NCBI GenBank assembly: GCA_934503275.1
Contig: CAKSVD010000010.1
Location: 1-64,000 of the forward strand
From: an uncultured Faecalibacterium sp.
Lineage (GTDB): Bacteria; Bacillota; Clostridia; Oscillospirales; Ruminococcaceae
DNA: 64,000 nucleotides
Direction of reading: 5' to 3'
Below, one piece after another: positions 41,304-50,353 of the stretch (within the stretch, counting starts at the first letter, position 1; each line of letters opens with the position of its first letter). Made by a program: the position numbers and the translations under genes. A model generated the notes under the pieces. That model was not told the DNA's origin. It was given only the letters and a program-made list of their open reading frames with translations, and searched no databases.

Positions 41304-42605
41304 ATGGGTGTTATACAGGCAACATTGATGTTGTTCCTTATCTTCTTCGGTCTGATGTTCGTGGGTGTGCCGATCTCCGTCAGTATCGGCGTTGCATCCA
41401 TCTCCATCCTGCTTACCGGCTTTGATCTGAATGCCCTGGCCTACATCGTGGCCCAGCGGTGTTTCTCCGGCATCGACTCGTTTGGTCTGCTTGCTCTGCC
41501 GTTCTTCATGCTGGCAGGCAGCATCATGAACAAGGGCGGCATTGCTCGCCGACTGGTCCGTCTGGCCCGCTGCTTTGTGGGTAAGATCCCCGGCTATCTG
41601 GCTGCGACCAATGTTCTGACCAATATGTTCTTCGGCGCTATTTCCGGTTCTTCTGTTGCTGCTGCTTCCGCAGTCGGCAAAATCATGGGTCCTCTGGAAA
41701 AGCAGGAAAATTATGAGGACGCTTACGCTGCGGCGATCAACATCTGCTCCGCTCCCACGGGCGTTATCATTCCCCCGTCTGGTCCGTTGATCCTGTTCTC
41801 TCTGACGGCCGGCGGCGTTTCGGTCAGCGCACTGTTTATGGCAGGCTATATCCCCGGCATCCTGCTCGGTCTGTGCGTCATGGCAGTTGCGATCATCATT
41901 GCAAAGAAAAAGGGTTACACCGGCTCTACCGTGAAAGAGGACGCCTCTACCCTGAAGATCTTCCTGGATGCGATCCCCTGCATTCTGATGATGGTCATTG
42001 TTATGGGCGGCATCCTGCTGGGTTGGTTTACCGCTACCGAGGCTGGTATCGTGGCCTGCCTGTACTGCATTGTATTGGGCTTCCTGTACCGCGAACTGAC
42101 CGTCAAGCAGCTGTGGAACCTGATGAGCGAGTGCATGATGGATACTGCTGTGATCCTGTTCCTGATTGCTGCATCCAATATCATGAGCTACGCAATGAGT
42201 TATACCGGCATTCCTGCCGCACTGAGCGCAATGCTTATGAGCATTACGGACAATAAGTATATCCTGCTGCTGATCATGAACGTGTTCCTGCTGGTTCTGG
42301 GTATGTTCCTGGATCTGACCCCTGCTGTTCTGATCTTTACCCCGATCTTCCTGCCCATCGCCACCGGCTTTGGCATGAATCCGGTTCATTTCGGTGTGAT
42401 GCTGATTCTGAACCTGGCAATCGGTTCGGTCACGCCGCCCGTTGGTTCGGTTCTGTTCGTTGGCTGTAATGTTGCCAATGTTACGATGGAGGAAGTTACA
42501 AAGTACATTGTGCCCACCTTCGTTGCGATGGTAGTTGCTTTGATGTTGGTCACATACATTCCGGCACTGACCTTGTTCATCCCGCAGCTTGCAGGTTTGA
42601 TCTGA
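41304..42605 (+). CDS. dctM: TRAP transporter large permease subunit (DctM)
   Basis: A 433-aa protein with 12 or so membrane helices. Family marks include VPISVSIGVASI near the N-terminus, GAISGSSVAAASAVGKIMG (the first hairpin loop), APTGVIIPPSGPLI and the late SVTPPVGSVLFVGCNVA that forms the Na+/substrate site. It carries the ligand handed over by DctP. It lies directly after dctQ. Synonymous codons here and in dctP use more T-ending codons than neighbouring genes, which may reflect expression level. Confidence 0.94.
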   Translation: MGVIQATLMLFLIFFGLMFVGVPISVSIGVASISILLTGFDLNALAYIVAQRCFSGIDSFGLLALPFFMLAGSIMNKGGIARRLVRLARCFVGKIPGYLAATNVLTNMFFGAISGSSVAAASAVGKIMGPLEKQENYEDAYAAAINICSAPTGVIIPPSGPLILFSLTAGGVSVSALFMAGYIPGILLGLCVMAVAIIIAKKKGYTGSTVKEDASTLKIFLDAIPCILMMVIVMGGILLGWFTATEAGIVACLYCIVLGFLYRELTVKQLWNLMSECMMDTAVILFLIAASNIMSYAMSYTGIPAALSAMLMSITDNKYILLLIMNVFLLVLGMFLDLTPAVLIFTPIFLPIATGFGMNPVHFGVMLILNLAIGSVTPPVGSVLFVGCNVANVTMEEVTKYIVPTFVAMVVALMLVTYIPALTLFIPQLAGLI

Positions 42606-42633
42606 TCTTCATCAGAATTTTATAATTGCTTTC

Positions 42634-42694
42634 ATGCCTCCTGAACTTCTTGAATATGGCCATGCTATATTGGGAGAACAGGGGGCATTTTTTT
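42634..42694 (+). terminator. Possible terminator between the TRAP operon and GH31 genes
   Basis: ATGCCTCCTG / CAGGGGGCAT (one T-G wobble) with a 35-nt loop, followed by TTTTTTT. The long loop makes it less certain; partial read-through would link transporter and glycosidases. Confidence 0.5.
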
Positions 42695-42724
42695 ATCAAA
42701 AATCAACTGAGAGGAGTAAAAACT

Positions 42725-45220
42725 ATGGAGATCTGCTCCCGTTTTACCGGCATGGAGCGCAAGGACGGCGCTTTCCTGCTGCATACTGATAACGCTGATA
42801 TCAAGGTCTGCTTTGTGACCGATGAGATCGTCCGCGTCCGCGCAAGCTTTGACCATGAGCTGGCAGAGGAGTCCTACGTTCTGATGACCACCGCATGGGA
42901 GGATCGGATGGACGAGTTGTTCAAGGGTGAGCGCACCCGTGTGGAGCCCTTTGCCGCACAGGTCACCGAGGATGACAGCACCCTCACCTTTGCCACCGGC
43001 AAGGTGACACTGGTGGTGGACAAGGACCCCATCAACTTCAAGCTGCTGGCTGCTGATGGCTCCGAGCTGTACAGCACCCTGCCCGGCAACCCCTTCGTCA
43101 AGGACGCCAACAACCGTGTGGTGGCTTATAGCCGGATGAAGGAGGACGACTGCTTCTACGGCTTTGGCGAAAAGACCGGCCTGCTGGATAAAAACAAGAC
43201 CTTCCAGCGGGAGCGCGCCACCGACGCCATGGGCTACGATGCCGAGAAGATGGATACCCTCTACAAGCACATCCCCTTCTATATCCGTCTGGACCGCGAC
43301 ACCCACAAGGCTGTGGGCGTGTTCTACCACAACTTCTACGAGTCCGTGTTCAACATGGGCTGCGAAAAGAGCAACTACTGGCCCCGCTACACCTATTTTC
43401 AGGCAGACGGCGGCGATCTGGACTGCTTCCTGATCGGCGGCGACACCATTGCCCGCATCGTGGACAACTACACCCTGCTGACCGGCCGTCCGGCACTGCT
43501 GCCCAAGCGTGCACTGGGCTATCAGGGCTCCAGTATGTACTACCCCGAGCTGGAGAAGGACAGCGATGACGCTGTGCTGGGCTTTATCGACACCATCAAG
43601 GAAGAGGGCTTCCCCATCGATGGCTTCCACCTGTCCAGCGGCTATACCAGCCAGAACAACAAGCGCTGCGTCTTTACATGGAACACCGAACGCTTCAAGG
43701 ACCCCAGCGCCTACTTCCACGCCATGAACGAAAAGCACGCCCAGAACGTGCCCAACGTCAAGCCGGGTGTCCTGCTGTGCAACCCCCGTTTCGACGAGTT
43801 CAACGCAGATGACGTATTCGTGAAGGACAGCAAAAACCCTGAGACCTACGGTGTCGGCAAATGGTGGGGCGGCGACGGCGCATTCTGGGACTTCACCAAG
43901 CCCGAAGGCCGTGCAGCCTGGAAAAAGTACCTCACCGAGTCCATCATCGCCGTGGGCACCGATTCCGTCTGGAACGACAACTGCGAGTACGACAGCCTGA
44001 TGGACAAGGACTGCACCTGCGATTTTGACGGCAAGGGCGGCACCATCGGCCAGCTGAAGCCCATCATGAGCACCCTGATGTGCAAGGTGGGTGCCGATGC
44101 CGTGGTGGAGCACAACGCCAAGGCACGCCCCTACATGGTCTGCCGCAGCGGCAGCGCCGGTATCCAGCGCTATGCCCAGACCTGGTGCGGCGACAACTAC
44201 ACCAGCTGGAAGAGCCTGAAGTACAATATCCCCATCATCACCGGCATGGGTCTGTCCGGCCAGCCCAACGAGGGTGCGGACATCGGCGGCTTTGCCGGCC
44301 CCGCACCCACCGAGGAGTTGTTCGTGCGCTGGGTGCAGAACGGCATCTTCCAGGCCCGCTTCTCCATCCACTCCGCCTCCAACGATAACACCGTCACCGA
44401 GCCGTGGATGTTCCGGGAGTCTGCAGACACCATCCGGGACGCCATCCTGCTGCGCTACCGCTTTACTCCCTATCTCTACAGCGCCGAGTACGAGGCCAGC
44501 CAGACCGGTGCACCCATCATGCGCGCTTTGGTCTACGACTTCCAGAACGACCCCAAGGTCTGGGAGGAAAGCTTCGAGTTCCTGTTCGGCCGGGATATTC
44601 TGGTGGCCAACGTTCTGGAGGAGGGTGCCAAGACCCGCACTGTTTACCTGCCCGCAGGCTGCAAGTGGTACGACTGGAACGATAAGTTCCGCTGCTACGA
44701 GGGCGGCCAGACCATCGAGGTGCCGGTCACCATGGCTACCATCCCCATGTTCGTCCGCGAGGGCGCAGTCATCGCCATGGCAGACAACCAGCTGATGACC
44801 ATGGAGGGCGACCACACCACCGCCCTGCACCTCATCGTGGCGCCCAAGGGCACCACCACCACGACCCTGTACGATGATGACGGCATCACCAACGATTTCA
44901 AGAGCGGCGTGTACCGCAAGACCACTATCACCACCACCGCAGGCGAGCGGGTGACCATGAACTTTGCCTCCGAGGGCAGCTACAAGGACACCGTGGAGAC
45001 CATCAAGGTGGAGATGATTGCCAAAGAGAAGAGCCCCTTCTGGGTCACGCTGGATGGCCGCAAGATCGAGCACTTCCTCAACCGCCGCAAGTTCGACGCC
45101 GCTGCCGAGGGCTGGTATTACAGCCAGAGCAAAAAGGCTGTCGAGGTCAAGTACGCAAACCCCGCCAAGGATCACGAGTTGACTGTTTCGTTTGAGCAGT
45201 TCGACCTGATCGGTATGTAA
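42725..45220 (+). CDS. GH31 glycosidase (alpha-glucosidase family), copy 1
   Basis: An 831-aa intracellular enzyme without signal peptide. The N-terminal beta-sandwich (1-230) leads to the TIM barrel: FYGFGEKTG, then the nucleophile region DSVWNDNCEYDS with Asp418 as likely nucleophile (normally WxDMNE), GLSGQPNEGADIGGFAG with the acid/base-side aspartate, and RFSIHSASNDNTVTEPW. The C-terminal sandwich ends VSFEQFDLIGM. GH31 acts on alpha-glucosides, alpha-xylosides or by transglycosylation; the exact bond cannot be told. Ribosome site GAGGAG. It is followed after 21 bp by a close paralogue. Confidence 0.92.
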   Translation: MEICSRFTGMERKDGAFLLHTDNADIKVCFVTDEIVRVRASFDHELAEESYVLMTTAWEDRMDELFKGERTRVEPFAAQVTEDDSTLTFATGKVTLVVDKDPINFKLLAADGSELYSTLPGNPFVKDANNRVVAYSRMKEDDCFYGFGEKTGLLDKNKTFQRERATDAMGYDAEKMDTLYKHIPFYIRLDRDTHKAVGVFYHNFYESVFNMGCEKSNYWPRYTYFQADGGDLDCFLIGGDTIARIVDNYTLLTGRPALLPKRALGYQGSSMYYPELEKDSDDAVLGFIDTIKEEGFPIDGFHLSSGYTSQNNKRCVFTWNTERFKDPSAYFHAMNEKHAQNVPNVKPGVLLCNPRFDEFNADDVFVKDSKNPETYGVGKWWGGDGAFWDFTKPEGRAAWKKYLTESIIAVGTDSVWNDNCEYDSLMDKDCTCDFDGKGGTIGQLKPIMSTLMCKVGADAVVEHNAKARPYMVCRSGSAGIQRYAQTWCGDNYTSWKSLKYNIPIITGMGLSGQPNEGADIGGFAGPAPTEELFVRWVQNGIFQARFSIHSASNDNTVTEPWMFRESADTIRDAILLRYRFTPYLYSAEYEASQTGAPIMRALVYDFQNDPKVWEESFEFLFGRDILVANVLEEGAKTRTVYLPAGCKWYDWNDKFRCYEGGQTIEVPVTMATIPMFVREGAVIAMADNQLMTMEGDHTTALHLIVAPKGTTTTTLYDDDGITNDFKSGVYRKTTITTTAGERVTMNFASEGSYKDTVETIKVEMIAKEKSPFWVTLDGRKIEHFLNRRKFDAAAEGWYYSQSKKAVEVKYANPAKDHELTVSFEQFDLIGM

Positions 45221-45241
45221 CACTGCACGGAGGAACCTCTT

Positions 45242-47758
45242 ATGCTGCTGCGTAGTTTTGAATCTTTTGAAAAGACCGAAAACGGCTACCTCATCCACGG
45301 CGATGCCGCTGATGTGAAGCTGGTTTTCATGACAGACGATATCATCCGCATCCGGGTGCACTTCGACAAGGGCACCCCCATGGAGGAAGAGTCCTACACG
45401 CTGGTGACCACTGCGTGGGAGGATCGGATGGACACCCTGCTCAAGGACGAGCGCACCCGCATCACCGCACTGGATGTCCCCTGCGCAGAGGACGATAAGA
45501 CCCTGACCTTTGAGACCGCACACGTCACCCTGAAGCTGTTCAAAAAGCCCTTCCATTTTGAACTGTACGACAAGTCCGGCAAGTTGATCTATCAGGATCT
45601 GCGGGAGCGCGCCTTTGAGAAGGATCAGATCGGCCGTCTGAGCCACTTCTCCAAGGTGGATCGGGAATACGACCACTTCTATGGCTTTGGTGAAAAGACC
45701 GGTCATCTGGACAAAAAGGGACGCCGCCTGCGGATGTCCCCCAAGGATGCCATCGGCCACGACCCCGAGACCGGCGACCCGATGTACAAGCACATTCCCT
45801 TCTACATCCGGGTGAATGAGCACGACCTGCGCCCGGTGGGTCTGTTCTACCACAACTCCTACGACTGCGTGTTCGACCTTGGCGAGGAGCTGTCCGGTTA
45901 CTGGGAGCGCTACTGCTACTACCAGACCGACGGCGGCGACATCGACCTGTTCCTGCTGGCCGGTGAGACCCTGCCCGAGATCCTGAACGAGTACACCCTG
46001 CTGACCGGCCGCAGCGCCCTGCCCACCAAGCAGTCTCTGGGCTACTGCGCTTCCACCATGTACTACGCCGAACTGGAAAAGAACTGCGACGAGGAGATCT
46101 ACAAGGTCATCGACAAGCACGAAAAAGAGGGTATCCTCATCGACAACTTCTGGCTGGCCTCCGGCTATTCCAGCGGCGAAAAGGACAACCTGCGCTATGT
46201 GTTCAACTGGAACTACAAGCGCTTCCCGGAGCCGGAAAAGTTCTTTGAGAACATGAACGCCCGGGGCATCAACGTCATCCCCAACCTGAAGCCCGGCATC
46301 CTGAAGCACCACCCCTACATCGACCTGTTTGAAAAGAACGATGTCTTTATCAAGACCCCGGACGGCAAGGCTCCGTACTACGGCCGCTGGTGGGGCGGCG
46401 AGGGACGCTTCTTCGACTTCACCGGCCCGCGCGGCCGCAACACCTGGAAGCAGCTGCTGGAGGAGAACATCCTCAAAAAGGGCACCAAGACCGTCTGGAA
46501 CGACAACTGCGAGATGGACGGCGTGGAGGACCGCGACGCCCAGTGCGACTTTGAGGGCAAAAAGGGCACCATGGCAGAGCTGAAGATCCTGCACTCCAAC
46601 CTGATGGCCTACACCGCCAAGCAGGCGCTGGCAGATGTGTACCCCGGCGAGCGTCCCTACATCATCAACCGTGCAGGCTACGCAGGTATCCAGCGCTACG
46701 CACAGGTGTGGGGCGGCGATAACCTGACCGACTGGCGCACCGTCAAGTTCAACATTGCCACCATTCTGGGCATGGGCCTGTCCGGCTGCTCCAACATGGG
46801 CTGCGATATCGGCGGCTTTGCTGGCCCCGCACCCGAGGCAGAGCTGCTGCTCCGCTGGCTGCAGAACGGCATCTTCCAGCCGCGCTTCTGCCTGAACTCC
46901 GCCAACAACGATAACACCGTTACCCAGCCGTGGATGTACGAGGAGAACCTGCCCTACATCCGTGCAGCTTACCAGCTGCGCTACCGTCTGCTGCCCACGT
47001 TGTACTCCCTGATGTACGAGTCCAATCAGAACGGTATGCCGGCATGGCGTCCGCTGTTCCTTGAGTTCCCGGATGACCCCAAGTGCTACACCGACAAGAA
47101 CCTGACCTTTATGTTCGGCAAGAGCATTCTGGTGGCGAACGTGGTGGAAAAGGGCGCCACTACCCGCACCATCTACCTGCCCGCAGGCTGCACCTGGTAC
47201 GATATGAACGATGACCTGCGTGCATACGAGGGCGGCCAGACCATCGAGGTCCCGGTCACGCTGGCCAGCATCCCCATGTTCCTGCGCGGTTCTGCCATTG
47301 TGGTGACCACCGAGGACGTCAAGCACATCCTCAAGGACACCATGCACCAGATCGACCTGCTGGTCGCTGCCGAGACCGACACCAGCTTTGTGCTGTACGA
47401 TGATGACGGCCACACCGAGGACTACAAAAACGGCGTCTACGCCAAGACCACCATCACCGTCAAGGCCGGCGACCGCACCGATATCCGCTTTGCCACCGAG
47501 GGCAGCTACGAATCCCCCGTGGAGCGCATGACCCTGAAGCTGGTCAGCAAGAAAAAGGGTGCGCTCTGGGCCAGCGTGGATGGGCAGCAGCTTCCCCAGT
47601 ACATCGTCCGCGACGGCTGGGAGGCCGCAGAGTCCGGCTGGTACTACAACCTGTCCGACCGCACCATCTGGGTCAAGTTTGCAAAGCCTGCCAAGAAGGA
47701 CTTCACGGTGACTGTCTCCACCGAAAAGTTTGACCTGATCGGTATGGCAGAGGACTAA
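45242..47758 (+). CDS. GH31 glycosidase (alpha-glucosidase family), copy 2
   Basis: An 838-aa paralogue of the gene before it, sharing motifs such as FYGFGEKTGHLDKKG, KTVWNDNCEMDG (nucleophile Asp421), GLSGCSNMGCDIGGFAGPAPEAELL and the same ending FDLIGM. The catalytic loops differ around the CEY/CEM and QPNEGA/CSNMGC positions, so the pair probably splits two linkages or substrate sizes. It is cytoplasmic, GGAGG 9 bp upstream, and ends at a strong terminator. The tandem pair looks like an old duplication, since the two diverge across their whole length. Confidence 0.92.
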   Translation: MLLRSFESFEKTENGYLIHGDAADVKLVFMTDDIIRIRVHFDKGTPMEEESYTLVTTAWEDRMDTLLKDERTRITALDVPCAEDDKTLTFETAHVTLKLFKKPFHFELYDKSGKLIYQDLRERAFEKDQIGRLSHFSKVDREYDHFYGFGEKTGHLDKKGRRLRMSPKDAIGHDPETGDPMYKHIPFYIRVNEHDLRPVGLFYHNSYDCVFDLGEELSGYWERYCYYQTDGGDIDLFLLAGETLPEILNEYTLLTGRSALPTKQSLGYCASTMYYAELEKNCDEEIYKVIDKHEKEGILIDNFWLASGYSSGEKDNLRYVFNWNYKRFPEPEKFFENMNARGINVIPNLKPGILKHHPYIDLFEKNDVFIKTPDGKAPYYGRWWGGEGRFFDFTGPRGRNTWKQLLEENILKKGTKTVWNDNCEMDGVEDRDAQCDFEGKKGTMAELKILHSNLMAYTAKQALADVYPGERPYIINRAGYAGIQRYAQVWGGDNLTDWRTVKFNIATILGMGLSGCSNMGCDIGGFAGPAPEAELLLRWLQNGIFQPRFCLNSANNDNTVTQPWMYEENLPYIRAAYQLRYRLLPTLYSLMYESNQNGMPAWRPLFLEFPDDPKCYTDKNLTFMFGKSILVANVVEKGATTRTIYLPAGCTWYDMNDDLRAYEGGQTIEVPVTLASIPMFLRGSAIVVTTEDVKHILKDTMHQIDLLVAAETDTSFVLYDDDGHTEDYKNGVYAKTTITVKAGDRTDIRFATEGSYESPVERMTLKLVSKKKGALWASVDGQQLPQYIVRDGWEAAESGWYYNLSDRTIWVKFAKPAKKDFTVTVSTEKFDLIGMAED

Positions 47759-47798
47759 AAAGCCATTTCCAATCTTCTTTAATTCTTCTTCAAAAACG

Positions 47799-47840
47799 CG
47801 AAGGCCCGTGGGGAGTTCCCCACGGGCCTTCGTGTTTTTT
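47799..47840. terminator. Bidirectional terminator of the GH31 genes and the polysaccharide cluster
   Basis: CGAAGGCCCGTGGGG / CCCCACGGGCCTTCG, a 15-bp perfect stem with a 4-nt loop, TTTTTT on the plus strand and TTTTTG on the minus strand. Confidence 0.92.
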
Positions 47841-47847
47841 ATAAGCT

Positions 47848-48351
47848 TCAGGCTTCGGTCTGCGACTCCCGCCGGAGGATGCGGCAGACCATGAACAGGC
47901 AGTAAAACATCGCCAGACCCCATGCAACGGGGTTAGAAAGGCAGATGCCCAGATACCCAAGGCCAGTCTTTACCGCCAGCACACCGCCAAGGCTGCGGCC
48001 GATCAGTTCGCCCACGCCGGAAACAACGGCCAGTACGCTGTAGCCAAGCCCCTGCAAGGTGTTGCGGAAGATCATCAGCAGGCCGTGGAAGCAGAACAGC
48101 ATACTCATGACGCTGAGATACTGGATGGCGCCCGCCGTGACGGCGGGGTCGGCATCGCCCAGCACCAGCCCCACAGCGTAGGGCTTGATGAAAAAGATCA
48201 CACCCCACGCCACAGCGCAGTAAAGCAGCTGCACCATGCAGCCATCCTTGATGCCCTGCCGGATGCGGTCGGTGGTGCCGGAGCGCTTTTGAGAAGTAGC
48301 TGCCATAACAATTGTATTTTCATCCATTGAATGGTGAAAGCCGTTCACCAT
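47848..48351 (-). pseudogene. C-terminal remnant of a MATE-family transporter
   Basis: The frame encodes about 167 residues; from AATSQKRSGTTDRIRQGIKDG on it matches the second half of MATE proteins, whose motif reads AQNxGAxxxDRIRxG, followed by four membrane helices and the end LFMVCRILRRES. The N-terminal eight helices are missing, and the first codons overlap a hairpin and the gmhA end. A 450-aa transporter would be expected. It is most likely a decayed gene at the cluster edge. Confidence 0.7.
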
Positions 48352-49037
48352 TCAAGAGGAGGGCAGTTCTTTTCTGTTCCAAAAAAGTACGCTTCCAGCA
48401 TCAGGCACAGGCAGTGGTAGATGGGCAGGTGCAATTCCTGAATCTGATATGTTTCTTGCAGCGGCACCCGGATGCACACATCGCACAGGGGCAGCAGAGG
48501 GCTCTTTGCTGCGCCAGTCAGGCCGATCACCTTCATGCCCTTTGCCTGGGCCGTAACGGCGGCATAGAGGATATTTTTGCTTTTGCCGCTGGTGGAAATG
48601 ACCAGCAGCACATCCTTTGCTCTGCCGTAGCCGTTCACCTGCTGGGCAAAGCAGAGCAGCGGGTCGCAGTCGTTCAGGTAGGCAGTGGAAAGCGCAGGAT
48701 GCCCGTCCAGCGCAATGGCAGGCAATGCCTGCTGCAAATGCGCCGTCAGCACCGGGCCAAGTTCCGGGCTTGCGGCAATCAGCTTTGCCTGCTGCTCTTC
48801 GCTCAGGCGGCGCGGCTGCTTGAAGCCTTTCATCAGTTCACCCACAATGTGCTCGGCATCTGCCGCCGAACCGCCGTTGCCCGCAATGAGCAGCTTGCCG
48901 CCAGCTTCGTAGCAGTCGCACAAAAGCTGGCAGGCCCATTCGATATCCGGCCGCAGTGTTTCCAGCAGCGGATAGCGCCGCAGCAAAAGGTCCAGCTGTT
49001 CCTCTGCACGGCGTTCCGCCGCAGCTTTGGCGTTCAT
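48345..49037 (-). CDS. gmhA: Sedoheptulose-7-phosphate isomerase (GmhA-like SIS protein)
   Basis: A 230-aa SIS-domain protein. LLIAGNGGSAADAEHIVGEL is the GmhA-type phosphate site, and VISTSGKSKNILYA the second SIS motif; LYYIHQ-like Gln/His residues lie in TYQIQELHLPIYH. It makes D-glycero-D-manno-heptose 7-phosphate from sedoheptulose 7-phosphate. I place the start at 49037, where ATGA overlaps the stop of the hddC-gmhB gene; an ATG two codons earlier is possible. A 12-bp hairpin (48327-48355) overlaps its stop codon. Confidence 0.9.
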   Translation of the reverse strand: MNAKAAAERRAEEQLDLLLRRYPLLETLRPDIEWACQLLCDCYEAGGKLLIAGNGGSAADAEHIVGELMKGFKQPRRLSEEQQAKLIAASPELGPVLTAHLQQALPAIALDGHPALSTAYLNDCDPLLCFAQQVNGYGRAKDVLLVISTSGKSKNILYAAVTAQAKGMKVIGLTGAAKSPLLPLCDVCIRVPLQETYQIQELHLPIYHCLCLMLEAYFFGTEKNCPPLEW

Positions 49038-50353
49038 CCCCATGTGTCCTCCCTTTCTCCGCACAGCAGTTGCACAAATTCCAGCAGCGAGGGCACCGTG
49101 CAGTCCTGCCCGCAGTCCGGCGCATCCGCTGCGCCCAATAATGCGGTGTGACAGCCTGCATTTTTACCGGCCAGAATGTCGTTCTGCCCATCGCCCACCA
49201 TCCAAGAAGCGGCAAGGTCGATGTTGAACCGTTCCGCCGCCGCCAGTAGCATACCGGGCTTCGGCTTACGGCAGCTGCACGCGATTTTCAGTTCCGGGCG
49301 TTCCCCGGCAAACCCTTTGTCCGGGTGGTGCGGGCAGTAATAAATGCCGTCCAGCCACGCACCTTCCCGGCCCAGAAGGGTCTCCATTTTGCAGTGGATC
49401 TGTTCCAGCTCGGCTTCGGTCACTTCGCCGCGGGCGATCACCGGCTGATTGGTGGCAACAATGGCAAGCCAGCCGTTCTCGTTCAGAGTGCGCACCGCCT
49501 GCGCCGCGCCGGGCAGCAGTTCAAAATCATCGATATTCCGCAAAAATCCGACATACAAGTTTAGGGTGCCATCCCGGTCCAGAAACACCGCACGCTGTCT
49601 GCTGCGCAGATTGCGGGCCGCAGCATAGCCGCTGCTCACCTCCCGGCAGACGGCGGCATAGCGCTCCGGCGTACCCATATCCTTGACGTATTCCGGGCTG
49701 TCGTAGCAGTAAAGCCGGCCCGTGCCCGCCAAGGGCTTTAAAAGCTGCCGGTCCAGATCCACCTTGCCCGCCGGGATGTCCCCGGCCAGCAGGCTGGGGC
49801 TGAGGATGTGCAGCCCGGCGTTGACCCGGTTGCGATAATACTGTGGGCGGGGCTCCTCCTTTGTCAGCCATGCGGTCACGCACTGCTGGGCATCGGCCAC
49901 CACAAGGCTGCTGTCGTAAGGGTGCCCATTGGGGTGGGTGAACAGGGTCGCCAGCCCGCCGTACGCCTTGTGGTGCGTGGCAAACCGCTGCAAGTCCACA
50001 TCAAACATCACATCGCCGTTCAGCAGCAGAAAATCCGCGTCCAGTTCGTCGCGGATGCGGTAGAGCGCACCTGCGTTGCCCAGCGGCTCGTTTTCCACAT
50101 AATAGTGGATACGCACGCCAAAAGGCCTGCCGGTGGTGGGCGAAATGCCGCTGCCGTCGCCAAAATATTCCATGATGGCGGGTGCCAGATAGCCCACCGT
50201 CAGGATCACCTCGGTAATGCCCTGCTGCCGCAGGCTTTCCAGTTCGCGCTCCAGAATGGGCACGCCATCGATGGGCAGCATGGGCTTGGGGATATCCCGT
50301 GCCACCGACGCAATGCGGGTGCCGCGCCCGCCGGCCATGATCACAGCCTTCAT
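49034..50353 (-). CDS. Fused heptose-1-phosphate nucleotidyltransferase (HddC) and heptose-bisphosphate phosphatase (GmhB)
   Basis: A 439-aa two-domain protein. Residues 1-240 are a nucleotidyltransferase: MKAVIMAGGRGTRI and DIPKPMLPI bind the NTP, and LLLNGDVMFDVD carries the metal aspartates. Residues 253-439 are a HAD phosphatase: AVFLDRDGTLN (Asp259, Asp261), VATNQP, zinc-site CPHHP...CSCRKPKPGM and MVGDGQND. The two activities are steps 3 and 4 of GDP- (or ADP-) heptose synthesis, usually on separate proteins. HddA downstream points to the GDP-D-glycero-alpha-D-manno-heptose branch. ATGA overlap with hddA. Confidence 0.93.
   Translation of the reverse strand: MKAVIMAGGRGTRIASVARDIPKPMLPIDGVPILERELESLRQQGITEVILTVGYLAPAIMEYFGDGSGISPTTGRPFGVRIHYYVENEPLGNAGALYRIRDELDADFLLLNGDVMFDVDLQRFATHHKAYGGLATLFTHPNGHPYDSSLVVADAQQCVTAWLTKEEPRPQYYRNRVNAGLHILSPSLLAGDIPAGKVDLDRQLLKPLAGTGRLYCYDSPEYVKDMGTPERYAAVCREVSSGYAAARNLRSRQRAVFLDRDGTLNLYVGFLRNIDDFELLPGAAQAVRTLNENGWLAIVATNQPVIARGEVTEAELEQIHCKMETLLGREGAWLDGIYYCPHHPDKGFAGERPELKIACSCRKPKPGMLLAAAERFNIDLAASWMVGDGQNDILAGKNAGCHTALLGAADAPDCGQDCTVPSLLEFVQLLCGEREDTWG

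Noticed and set aside
42725..47758. Sulfoquinovosidase (YihQ) assignment for the GH31 pair
   Set aside because: A TRAP carrier nearby made it tempting, but the nucleophile region does not match the YihQ pattern and no sulfosugar catabolic genes are present.
42665..47923. Minus-strand open frame of about 1,750 codons
   Set aside because: It mirrors both GH31 genes and the gap between them. The forward genes have ribosome sites and catalytic motifs; this one has neither.
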